A DNA stretch of 64,000 bases from DSOI01 sp041394885 (GTDB lineage Bacteria; Acidobacteriota; Terriglobia; Bryobacterales; Bryobacteraceae), in contig JAWKHI010000002.1 of the NCBI GenBank assembly GCA_041394885.1, positions 1 through 64,000 on the forward strand, in the 5' to 3' direction. The notes below the pieces were generated by a model. It saw only the letters and a program-made list of their open reading frames with translations, did not search any database and was not told the DNA's origin. The translations under genes and the position numbers were made by a program. Position 1 is the first letter of the stretch. Each line of letters opens with the position of its first letter. Shown in pieces: positions 32,050 to 42,190 of the stretch.

Positions 32050-34896
32050 TCAGCGTTTTGCAGCCACCTGACCCGTCGCCTGCCGTGCGGCCGCGAGGAG
32101 GCTATCCCAGTCCTCACCCTCCGCCAGTCCCAGCGGGAGCACCGCACCCGGCAGACGGCGCTTGGCCTCGTCCCAATTTCCGAGCAATTCGGCGGCGCGG
32201 CGCCAATACTCCGGCCGTCCGCCACGCGCGGCGCAAAGGGCGAACACTTCGCCGGTCCGCGCCATGGCCCGCGCCAAGCTAGCCTGGGAGGCCGGACTGG
32301 TGTCGTTTTCGAATACCCGAGTGGCTGCCTCCAGAGCCCGCTCCGCGCGCGCGGTGTCGTCTTCTCCCATGCGGGTCCGCACCAACGCGATGCGCGACAG
32401 AGCGATGCTGATGAGCCGTAGCGCGTACAAGGGGGGCGCTCGCTTGGTAAGCGCTTCTCCCTCACGCGCCATCCACTCGAACGCCGCCAGTGATTCCGGC
32501 AACAGGCCCATTGCGCGCAACGTGTCTCCCTGTTGGCGGAGCGCGCCGGTCAAGTGTTTCCGGTAGTTGACATTGTCTGGGTCCGCGGCGCCGAGCGCGG
32601 CCAGGGCGCGCACAGATTCGCGTTCGAGCTCCGCGGCCTCTCGAATGTTCCCTTCGCCGGAAAGAAAGGCGGCCATGCGAAGCGAACTCATCGCGTAGTC
32701 CAACTTCGCGCCGTTGCTTGCGGTATCTTCCGAGGCCAGTTCCTTGGCGATGGCGGCCATCCGCTCAACCGCCATGCGGGCTTCGGGATGATTCGGCTCG
32801 CCCATGCTGTTGTGCAGGTTCGCGACGAATGCATGACTCAACATCACATTGCGGCGCCTGATTGTGTCGAGCGGATATCGCTTCATGATCGTCTCGCGCA
32901 GACGCAGGCCTTCGCGATGCAGGCGCAGCGCTTCCGCGAAGCGGTTCTGGACGGCGTTCACCTGCGCCTGGGCCGACAACGAGTCCGCCAGGACATCTTC
33001 CGCATCGTGCCACTCTGGCTCGCCGGGCTGCGCGGACTCGAGCAGCGGACGCAACAGACGCACGGCTTCGTCCGCCATGGCTTCGCTGGCGGCGGCCGGC
33101 CGTGCCTGCAGAGCCATGAAGACCGTGCGCGTCAGCGTCTTGGCCAACATGTACCGTGCCCGCGCATCTCCCGGATGGTCCGCCGCCAGTTGGCGCGCCA
33201 ATGCGAGGTTGCGCTGTTCTTCGTCCAACGCGTGGTCGGCTTTGCCTCCTTGTTCCAACCGTATGGCCGCCAGGGTTCCCGTTATTTCCACGCGGCTCAG
33301 TTGAGTCCGGAGGTCGCCCGGATGGCGGGAATTCAGCCGCAGCAGGATCGCTTGCGCCTTTTCCAGCAACTCGAGAGCCCGTGTGCCGTCACCCGCGCGG
33401 ACACCGGGACCGGCGTCCAGCATCGCCGACAGCCGGTAAGCGCTCGCCAGGTCCATCTGTACGGTATCGTCGGTGGAGTTTTGCGAGGCCAGCTTTTCCA
33501 GGTAGGCGATGGTCGCCGCCAACAATTTTCCGCTGGCTCTCGCCGCTCCGGGCAGCGCGGAGACTTCGGCGTAGATCTCATGCACGAAGGAACCGGCCAA
33601 CCGGCTGCTGTCGCTGTATCGCCGGTCCGCCAGCGCTTGCGCCTGCAAGGCCACGCGCTCCCTTTCGGCGGCGAGGGCTGCCTGCGCGGCCGCCTTGGCC
33701 GATTCGCGCTGGGCCAGGCGAGCCTGTCTGTCCGCGCGGGCGGCTTGCTGTTCCGCCTTCCGTTTCTCCGCCAACGCCACCGATCGGGCCTCTTGCGCAT
33801 CCATCGCGGACCGGAACGCCACCCCGGCTCCGCACATCAGGCTCAACACGGCCGTTGCCGAAGCGGCCGCCGGCAACCGGTTGCGGCGCGCCCATTGCCA
33901 GGCACGCTCCCGCCGCGTGTAATTGCGCGCCGAAATCGGGCGCCCATCCGCCGCCGCCTGCAGATCCGCCATCAGCGCCGCGGCGCTGTCGTAACGGTCG
34001 CCATGGGACTCCCGCGTGGCCTTACCCGCGATGGTGCGCAGATCGCGGTCGAGCGGAAGCGCCGCCTGCAACAACTCGGTGAGAATCACTCCCAGGCTGT
34101 AGATGTCGCTCGCGGTTGTCACTGCGTCACCCCGTGCCTGCTCCGGGCTCGCATAGCGCGGCGTGATCCATCGCGGCTGCGTGTATCCGGTGGGGTTGGC
34201 GTCGATAATTTTGGCGATGCCGAAATCCAGCAGCTTCGGCGTCCCTTCCGGATTGACGAGTATGTTGCCCGGCTTGAGATCGCGATGGATCACCAGATTC
34301 TTGTGAGCGTAGTGCACCGCATCGCATACGTCGCGAAAGATCCGCAGCCGCTCCGCGGCGCTGAGTCCGTTGCGCTCACAGTATTCGAGAATATTGCCGG
34401 CGCTTTCCACGTACTCCATCACGAAATACGGCGATCCGAGGGCTGTGGCGCCGGCGTCTAGCAGACGCGCGATGGAGGGATGGTCCAGGCGCGCCAGGAT
34501 GCGCCGCTCCGCTTCGAACCGCTCCCGCGAGGCCGGCGAGTCCATGCCCGCTCGCACGAATTTCACCGCCACATTCTTCTCGAACGCGTTGTCGGCTCGC
34601 GTGGCCAGATACACCGAGCCCATCCCGCCTTGTCCAAGACAACGAATGAGCCGGTAGGGCCCTGCCCACTCACCCGGACGCAATGCGAACTCGGCCACCG
34701 CGCCGATCGCCTCCGAGATCCGAGCCTCTGCACCTTCCCCGGTCTCGTCCAACTCCCGCAACAGGGCGGACAACTCCGCTCGCAGCGGTTCCGGTTGCCG
34801 CTCGACGAAGGCGTCGCGTTGTTGGGCGGGCAGCGCACCCGCCTCGTGGAACAAGTCTTCCAGTATTCGCAGTGCTCGCCAGTCGCGGTCCGGCAT
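32050..34896 (-). CDS. Membrane Ser/Thr protein kinase with TPR-like sensor domain
   Basis: 948 aa. Hanks-type kinase domain at about 80-315: Gly loop LGQGGMGSVY (87-96), Lys112, HRDLKPGN (204-211), DFG (224-226) and the APE-like SPEQ. One transmembrane helix (341-361) follows, then a coiled-coil region of about 60 residues rich in Glu/Ala/Arg, and a long extracytoplasmic helical repeat region of TPR type up to the end. The TPR part likely senses an envelope ligand or protein. The gene follows the ECF sigma gene by 6 bases, a pairing common in Acidobacteria and Planctomycetes where the kinase is thought to control the sigma factor by phosphorylation. Confidence 0.92.
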   Translation of the reverse strand: MPDRDWRALRILEDLFHEAGALPAQQRDAFVERQPEPLRAELSALLRELDETGEGAEARISEAIGAVAEFALRPGEWAGPYRLIRCLGQGGMGSVYLATRADNAFEKNVAVKFVRAGMDSPASRERFEAERRILARLDHPSIARLLDAGATALGSPYFVMEYVESAGNILEYCERNGLSAAERLRIFRDVCDAVHYAHKNLVIHRDLKPGNILVNPEGTPKLLDFGIAKIIDANPTGYTQPRWITPRYASPEQARGDAVTTASDIYSLGVILTELLQAALPLDRDLRTIAGKATRESHGDRYDSAAALMADLQAAADGRPISARNYTRRERAWQWARRNRLPAAASATAVLSLMCGAGVAFRSAMDAQEARSVALAEKRKAEQQAARADRQARLAQRESAKAAAQAALAAERERVALQAQALADRRYSDSSRLAGSFVHEIYAEVSALPGAARASGKLLAATIAYLEKLASQNSTDDTVQMDLASAYRLSAMLDAGPGVRAGDGTRALELLEKAQAILLRLNSRHPGDLRTQLSRVEITGTLAAIRLEQGGKADHALDEEQRNLALARQLAADHPGDARARYMLAKTLTRTVFMALQARPAAASEAMADEAVRLLRPLLESAQPGEPEWHDAEDVLADSLSAQAQVNAVQNRFAEALRLHREGLRLRETIMKRYPLDTIRRRNVMLSHAFVANLHNSMGEPNHPEARMAVERMAAIAKELASEDTASNGAKLDYAMSSLRMAAFLSGEGNIREAAELERESVRALAALGAADPDNVNYRKHLTGALRQQGDTLRAMGLLPESLAAFEWMAREGEALTKRAPPLYALRLISIALSRIALVRTRMGEDDTARAERALEAATRVFENDTSPASQASLARAMARTGEVFALCAARGGRPEYWRRAAELLGNWDEAKRRLPGAVLPLGLAEGEDWDSLLAAARQATGQVAAKR

Positions 34897-34902
34897 CGCT
34901 TG

Positions 34903-35481
34903 CTATTCCCGATGCCGCAGTTGGCCGGCTAGCCATGCCGTCGAAAATCGCAGATCGCGATGGAGGGTCATCACGGAGATAGAGAGGATTTCGGCCACCT
35001 CCGCCATCTCGAGCCCGGCGAAATAGCGCAGCTCCACGCCCCGCGCCTTGCGCTCGTCGATGGCGTTGAGTCGGTCGAGCGCCTGATCGAGCGCCAACAG
35101 GTCCGCGGCGCAAGTGGGCGGGCCCGGGAGCAAGTGGCGGAGAGCCACCGCCGGCGCTCCACCGCCGCGCTTGGCCCGTAGGTAACGGCGGGCATGGTCC
35201 ACCAGGATCTGCCGCATCACGCGCGCGGCCACGCCGTAGAATTGTTTGCGGCCCTCCACCGGCGGCGGCGCCGATCCGGACAGACGAAGATACACCTCAT
35301 GCACCAACGCCGTCGGTTGCAGCGTGTGGTTGGCTCGCTCCCCGGCAATTTGTGCGCGCGCCAATCTCCGGAGTTCGGAATAGATGAGTGGCATCAACTT
35401 TCCGAGCGCCGAGGCTTCTCCCTCTTTCCACTGTTCGATCAGTACGGTGACGTTGTCTTCCTGCTGGCGCAATTCAACCAC
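34903..35481 (-). CDS. ECF-type RNA polymerase sigma factor (kinase-associated)
   Basis: 192 aa from GTG 35481, chosen because GGGAGGAG (35486-35493) lies 4 bases before it; the open frame extends further but without a signal. Region sigma-2: VLIEQWKEGEASALGKLMPL then SELRRLARAQIAGERANHTL, QPTALVHEVYLRL. Region sigma-4: GVELRYFAGLEMAEVAEILS with the HTH SVMTLHRDLRFSTAWL. This pattern is that of the ECF subfamily often annotated from Solibacter and Planctomycetes (TIGR02999-like). There is no anti-sigma gene; the next gene is a Ser/Thr kinase, so phospho-control is likely. Confidence 0.9.
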   Translation of the reverse strand: MVELRQQEDNVTVLIEQWKEGEASALGKLMPLIYSELRRLARAQIAGERANHTLQPTALVHEVYLRLSGSAPPPVEGRKQFYGVAARVMRQILVDHARRYLRAKRGGGAPAVALRHLLPGPPTCAADLLALDQALDRLNAIDERKARGVELRYFAGLEMAEVAEILSISVMTLHRDLRFSTAWLAGQLRHRE

Positions 35482-35788
35482 GAGTCTCCTCCCGTTGCGG
35501 GCACCTACCCGATTTTGCCAGGACCTTGGATTGCATTTCAATAGCGATTCAGGAAAGCTTGTTATATTCTCGCGCGGTTTGACGCATCTTCTCGTGTGCG
35601 CGATATCTTTGTACGATTTCCGCCCTCTGCCACGCATTTCGGTGTAGTGCGCCCACATCCGGTATTGCCCGCCGGAGGCGTCATTTCCCGCGCGCCGATG
35701 TTATGTTCCCGCCCTCGCCGGCGCATACTCCTCTGACAGGCGTCGAACGCCTGCAAAACTAAGAACCAGACCTTGGAGGAGTGGATCG
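35482..35788. other. Divergent intergenic region between sigma factor and PEP-CTERM genes
   Basis: 307 bases. No gene seen. It holds an A/T-rich TTATATT near 35560 and a TTGACG near 35578 as loose promoter-like elements, and a perfect hairpin 35737-35753 close to the PEP-CTERM gene. Promoters for both flanking genes must lie here. Confidence 0.5.
35737..35753 (+). promoter_or_regulatory. Inverted repeat upstream of the PEP-CTERM gene
   Basis: CAGGCGT (35737-35743), loop CGA, ACGCCTG (35747-35753), ending 35 bases before the ATG at 35789. It may be an operator or a 5'-leader hairpin. Confidence 0.4.
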
Positions 35789-36379
35789 ATGAATCGAAAT
35801 ACGCTGGCACTCGTGTGCCTCATGCCCGTTTCTCTCATGCATGCCGGATTGGTGGGAGACACGGTAACCGTGGAAACTCATTTTCCCAACCTTGCGACAA
35901 CTACGGAAAGCCAGAACTTCGTTGTCGCGGACCCGGGCGTCGAAGTATCGTGTCCGGCGGCGCCGTGTGCCAACATACTCGTGATTCCCGGGGCCACGAT
36001 CGACTTCACGTCGAACGCCATCCTGTTCACGTTGAACCTCCAGTCCGGATTGGGCACCGTGCGGGATCCCGATGACTTCAACGGCTATGTCTTCCTCAGC
36101 CTCGATCTCGGTTCACCGATCACGGGCATCGTCTTCAACCAGACCGGGTTCACCGGCCTCGACAGCTCCGACGTATCGTTCACCGCCAACAGCGTCAGCA
36201 TCAACCTGCAAGACACCCAAACCGGCGTATCCGCCAGTTGGTCCATCGACCTGATCACAGGGTCCCGAACCTCGCCGGTCCCGGAGCCTTCGGCCGCTAT
36301 GCTGTTGGGCGCCGGGCTGGGGGGACTCGCCGCGGTCCGGCGGTTTCGCAAGCCCTCCGCCCCGGTTGCGGCGCGTTGA
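35789..36379 (+). CDS. PEP-CTERM-anchored surface protein
   Basis: 196 aa with TTGGAGGAG before the ATG. Signal peptide about 1-19 (cleavage near MHAG). A beta-rich, Thr/Asn/Ser-rich passenger domain follows (about 22-160), with two cysteines in the CPAAPC segment. The C-terminus has the sorting signal VPEPSAAMLLGAGLGGLAAV followed by RRFRK: the PEP motif, membrane helix and basic tail. It is processed by an exosortase (EpsH/XrtA family), which is not encoded here. Function of the passenger is unknown; probably extracellular matrix or surface. Confidence 0.9.
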   Translation: MNRNTLALVCLMPVSLMHAGLVGDTVTVETHFPNLATTTESQNFVVADPGVEVSCPAAPCANILVIPGATIDFTSNAILFTLNLQSGLGTVRDPDDFNGYVFLSLDLGSPITGIVFNQTGFTGLDSSDVSFTANSVSINLQDTQTGVSASWSIDLITGSRTSPVPEPSAAMLLGAGLGGLAAVRRFRKPSAPVAAR

Positions 36380-36450
36380 ACCAAACGATTTTTCGACAGG
36401 CGCAGCGGCGAAGAATGCGGAGCCGCGGAGGAGGCGCCTGGCCGAATTGG

Positions 36451-36471
36451 ACCCGGCTGTTGTGGCCGGGT
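36451..36471 (+). terminator. Hairpin downstream of the PEP-CTERM gene
   Basis: ACCCGGC (36451-36457), 7-base loop, GCCGGGT (36465-36471), 72 bases after the PEP-CTERM stop. No T-run follows; tentative terminator. Confidence 0.35.
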
Positions 36472-36894
36472 TCAGAATCCCGTGACGTAAACCACGTGGA
36501 TCGCATGCCTGGGAATCGCGCCCGTCGACGCAACGGGCGCAGCCCCGGCCTTCCGCGCACAGTATCGAATCGATTAAAAGAAAAATGCGCTCGCGGGTGT
36601 CTCCTCCTGAGGGGCGTGGCGAACCGTAAGGTGCAGCCCCGCTCACTGACCGGCCGCGAGCGCAACAAGTGTTTTCCGTATGGGGCCAGGTGGTCCTGCT
36701 CCGACCAGCAGATAGCCGCGTGGCCCCAATTTCGCCTCGGGGGGCCCATATTCCCCAAGAGCGCCACGCTCTCGCGTGAACGGTAACGCCTTCTATAGTG
36801 CAGTTGCCGTGCCAAACCTCTGACCTACCACAATCAACGGCTTACGAAGCTCCCTTCCGGCCGCCCCCCATCGATTTGGATATGGGTCAATCCG

Positions 36895-36916
36895 ATTCGA
36901 TAGGCTATATTCGATA
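36895..36916 (+). promoter_or_regulatory. Direct repeat ATTCGATA upstream of the sigma-54 activator
   Basis: Two copies of ATTCGATA at 36895-36902 and 36909-36916 (14-base period), ending 7 bases before the ATG, with an inverted GTATCGAAT at 36562-36570. They could be sites for autoregulation or for another regulator. Confidence 0.4.
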
Positions 36917-36922
36917 CAGTCA

Positions 36923-38782
<1,860 letters not shown>

Positions 38783-38787
38783 CGCCG

Positions 38788-41700
38788 CTATACCCGCAAC
38801 AGGCACCCGCGCACGGGAAGCCCGGTCAGCCGCGTCACCCCGTGTGCGTACCACTGCAACTGGATTTCGTAGTGAGACTGGCGCGAGTCGAAATCATCGT
38901 CTGTCTTGTAGTCCACCACCGTCCAGACGCCATCGGCCTCGAAAGCCATATCGATGACTCCTTCGATCAACTGATCGCCGGACCGGAGCAACATTGGCCA
39001 TTCCCGCCTGCACTGTGCGGCTTGCGCCGCCGCTCTCATCACCGGATGCCGCAGCGCCGCTTGCACTGCTTCCCACGCTGCTTCGATCTCAGCTTCGCTG
39101 TTGCCCAGCATCCGCCCATGCAACTGCGCCAGCGGAACCACCTCGCCCAAGCCTTCTTTGAAATCGACGTCCCGCAGCATCGCGTGCACCAGGGTTCCGA
39201 ATCGTGGTCCGATGGGGCGTCCCTCCACCCTGTCGGTTCTCTCCACCGCAATCTCGCACCGGAACCCTTCCGGCGCCGATCCGGTCTCACTCGGCGTGAA
39301 GATCTCGAACCGGGCGCGCGACCCCTTCCGGTTCAACGTCTCGCGCCGCTCCCGCCACTGCTCCATTTCCGCGTGGCTCGATCCGCCGTCCTCGGCCAGA
39401 ATTTCGCGCTGCCGGATGCCGAAGCTCGACTCCACTTTCAACCCCAATCGCGATGGGTCCCACCACACCACGCCATGCTCGCCAGTTCGCGGGACATGCA
39501 GGCCCGGCCTCACGGAAAGTTCACCGTCGCCCACCAATTCCTGCGGACGGTTGAACACCGTGGCCCGTCCGAACGGTGGGCATCCCGGGGCCGTATCCGC
39601 CATCGCGCGGCGATCCCAGGCCGGATAGATCGCCTTGTTCAGCGGCTCCAGCCACCCGTCGCGTTCTTCATCGCCTACCGCTGGTATCACCAGCAGATCG
39701 CGCGCGCGCGTGGCCGCCACGTACGCGACGCGAACCCCCTCTGCGTGCTCCCGGTCCGCCTCGATGCCCCGATGTTGGGCCAATTCCCAGGGCGTGCATC
39801 CCAGGATCCTTTGCGCACAGATCCCTTTTGCGCCATCCACGTACCGCTGCGGTTCGGTCGATTGGATGTTCGCCGTGATATCGGCGAGCAGAACCACGGG
39901 AAACTCCAGGCCCTTGGCCGCATGCACCGTCATCAAGCGGACCCCCTCGGCGCCCTCTTCGAGCACCGGCGCTTCCGCTGAATCGCCCTTCTTCGCCTGA
40001 TTCTCGAGAAATTCCACGAACCCCCGAAACGAGATGCCGCCCTCCATTTCGTAAGACCGGGCAAGGTCGGAAATACGGCGCACATTCGCCAACACCTGAT
40101 GCCCCCCCGGGCGAAGCGCGAATCCGGCGTGCGCGCGCGTCGCTTCGAGCAACAGATTCACCGTCTCCACCACCGCTCGATGGTTGCGCCGCCGGTGCAG
40201 CCTCGCCATCGCCTCCAGCGCGTCCCAGACCGGGGCGTAGTCGCTCGAATCGTCTTCACTGCGCTCCTGGAACGGATGCAGGCGTCCGAACCGGTGCCGG
40301 AATTTCAGCAGTGTCGCATCGGAGATGGCGAACAACGACCCGCGCAGAGTGGCAAACAGCGACAACTCATCCCCTGGCCATTCCACCGCCGTTAGCGCCG
40401 CGCGCATCGTTTCCACTTCCTCGCGGCTGTGAAACGATCGCGAACCCACAAGCAAGTGCGGGATCCCCCGCGCCTCCAGGGCCCTGGTGTAGTCTCGCGT
40501 CATGTCGTTGCCGAAGTTGGTGAATCGCCGGAACAGCAGGCACACATGGCGGGGAGAGATCGGGATGCGTTCGCCGCCGCCTTCCGGATCCCGGATCGTC
40601 CAGCCGCTTTCGTGAATCAGCCACGCGATCCACGCTCCCGCCGTTTCCGGCAGACAAGCTTCAATGGCTGCTTTGGAAATGTTCCGGAAGCCGTATGGTT
40701 CCGGCGGCGGAAGCACCACCACGGCCGGCTGCGAGTCCGCCCCCTCCGCGTGCGCTTCCAAAGGCACATAGCGGGCTTGGCCGGAGACACGGTCTCCCGT
40801 CATTTCATCGGCGAAAGCGGCGTTCACGCACTGTTGAATCTGCGGCACGGAGCGGAAACTCCTTCGCAGATACGTCACCCCCACGCCGCACGATTCCAGC
40901 CTCTCGCGTAGCGATTGATAGAGCACCACATCGGCGCGCCGGAATTTGTAGATCGATTGCTTGGGGTCTCCCACCACGAACAGCTTGCCCGCCACAGGCT
41001 TTGCGCGCAGCCAGTCCATCTCGCCGGCGTCATCGGCCGCCAGCAACAGGATCAGTTCCGCCTGCAGCGGATCGGTGTCCTGAAATTCGTCCACGAACAG
41101 ATGGGTGTAACGCTTCTGCAGATAGGCGCGCACTTCGCCGTTGTCACGCACCAGGTCCCGCGCCAGCACCAACAGGTCCAAGAAGTCCAATTGCCCCGCA
41201 TGGCGCTTCGCATCTTCGTAGCGCTCCACCAGACCGTTCATCTCCTCGCGCAGTTGCCATGCCAGGTCCGCGTCGGCATCGCGGCGGAACTTGTCGAGCG
41301 CCTCGCGCAGCACAGCCGTCCCTTGTGTACGCGCAAAACGCATTTCGCGCTGCGTCTTCAGCAGCAAAGCTTCCAGGGTGTCGGTATCCGTGCCTCCCGC
41401 GCCGGCGCGTTCCACCCACTGCGCGAACTCGTGCACGGGCTGGTTGGCGCGAGCGCGGTTCAGAGACGCCGACGCCGCCCGCACCACTTCCACCATGTGG
41501 CGAATCTCGTTCTCTCGATCGAAATGGGCGTGCTCCCACGCCGCCGGATGATCCCGCCATTCAATCAGCGAGCGCCCGGCGTATTTGAGCTGATCGAGGG
41601 GCGGGGAACTGTCGCGGTTGTCGCGCCAGGCAAGGCGGATCAACGCCCGCCGCAGCCCCGGGGCGGACTCGTTCAATTTCTCCTGAATCCATCCCCGAAA

Positions 41701-42138
41701 CGCTCGATCGTAAATCCGGTCGGCCTCCGTCTCGGGCATCTCCACAAACGCGGGATCCACGCGCGCCTCCACCGGACGCTCCCGCAAGATCTGCGCGCAG
41801 AAGGAGTGGATGGTTCCGATGGTGGCCTCTTCCAATCTCGCGAGCGCGTCTTCCAGGTTGTGCAGCTCTTCCGGGCCCGGGGCCGAGGTCCGCCGCTGAT
41901 CCAGCCCCTGCCGCAGCCGGAGCTTCAACTCGCCCGCCGCTTTGTGGGTGAAGGTTACCGCCGCAATCCGGTCCACCGTCGTCCGCCCCGATTCCAGCAC
42001 GTTCACGATGCGCCGCACCAGTTCCGACGTCTTGCCCGTCCCCGCCGCCGCCTCCACGATCAGTGACTCGTCGAGTGAGCCGCGAATGCGCGCGCGGGCT
42101 TCGTCGTCGGATGGAAATATCGCTTGGCTGGGGATCAT
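38788..42138 (-). CDS. AddA/RecB-like UvrD-family helicase-nuclease
   Basis: 1116 aa. Superfamily 1 helicase motifs: Q-like start, Walker A EAAAGTGKTSELV, motif Ia AVTFTHKAAGELKLRL, motif II FVDEFQDTDPLQ, motif III VGDPKQSIYKFRRAD, motif IV YLRRSFRS, motif V TVHAAKGLEFPVV and motif VI VAYVAATRARDLLVI. The C-terminus has a PD-(D/E)XK nuclease core, IDMAFEADGVWTVVDYKTDDD. This is the AddA (or RecB) domain plan for double-strand break end processing. No AddB/RecC-like partner gene is adjacent: the next gene upstream is divergent. The partner may be elsewhere, or the protein may act alone. Confidence 0.9.
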   Translation of the reverse strand: MIPSQAIFPSDDEARARIRGSLDESLIVEAAAGTGKTSELVRRIVNVLESGRTTVDRIAAVTFTHKAAGELKLRLRQGLDQRRTSAPGPEELHNLEDALARLEEATIGTIHSFCAQILRERPVEARVDPAFVEMPETEADRIYDRAFRGWIQEKLNESAPGLRRALIRLAWRDNRDSSPPLDQLKYAGRSLIEWRDHPAAWEHAHFDRENEIRHMVEVVRAASASLNRARANQPVHEFAQWVERAGAGGTDTDTLEALLLKTQREMRFARTQGTAVLREALDKFRRDADADLAWQLREEMNGLVERYEDAKRHAGQLDFLDLLVLARDLVRDNGEVRAYLQKRYTHLFVDEFQDTDPLQAELILLLAADDAGEMDWLRAKPVAGKLFVVGDPKQSIYKFRRADVVLYQSLRERLESCGVGVTYLRRSFRSVPQIQQCVNAAFADEMTGDRVSGQARYVPLEAHAEGADSQPAVVVLPPPEPYGFRNISKAAIEACLPETAGAWIAWLIHESGWTIRDPEGGGERIPISPRHVCLLFRRFTNFGNDMTRDYTRALEARGIPHLLVGSRSFHSREEVETMRAALTAVEWPGDELSLFATLRGSLFAISDATLLKFRHRFGRLHPFQERSEDDSSDYAPVWDALEAMARLHRRRNHRAVVETVNLLLEATRAHAGFALRPGGHQVLANVRRISDLARSYEMEGGISFRGFVEFLENQAKKGDSAEAPVLEEGAEGVRLMTVHAAKGLEFPVVLLADITANIQSTEPQRYVDGAKGICAQRILGCTPWELAQHRGIEADREHAEGVRVAYVAATRARDLLVIPAVGDEERDGWLEPLNKAIYPAWDRRAMADTAPGCPPFGRATVFNRPQELVGDGELSVRPGLHVPRTGEHGVVWWDPSRLGLKVESSFGIRQREILAEDGGSSHAEMEQWRERRETLNRKGSRARFEIFTPSETGSAPEGFRCEIAVERTDRVEGRPIGPRFGTLVHAMLRDVDFKEGLGEVVPLAQLHGRMLGNSEAEIEAAWEAVQAALRHPVMRAAAQAAQCRREWPMLLRSGDQLIEGVIDMAFEADGVWTVVDYKTDDDFDSRQSHYEIQLQWYAHGVTRLTGLPVRGCLLRV

Positions 42139-42190
42139 GACTCGGGCGGCATGGGATCGTCGATTTCGCGCTTTATGTTACCTTACCAGC

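Larger units (their letters stand above)
36380..36922. other. Intergenic region between PEP-CTERM gene and sigma-54 activator
   Basis: 543 bases without a supported gene. It contains a hairpin at 36451-36471, an inverted copy GTATCGAAT (36562-36570) of the motif repeated just before the activator gene, and an A-rich patch GATTAAAAGAAAAATGCG near 36571. Short frames here have no ribosome binding sites or recognisable products. Confidence 0.55.

Noticed and set aside
31833..32465. Minus-strand frame overlapping the kinase gene end and the intergenic region
   Set aside because: Out of frame with the kinase; no motif, and it starts within coding sequence of the kinase.
41942..42190. N-terminal extension of the TPR protein into the helicase gene
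   Set aside because: The signal/anchor helix begins right after GTG 42191; the extension has shadow-like composition.
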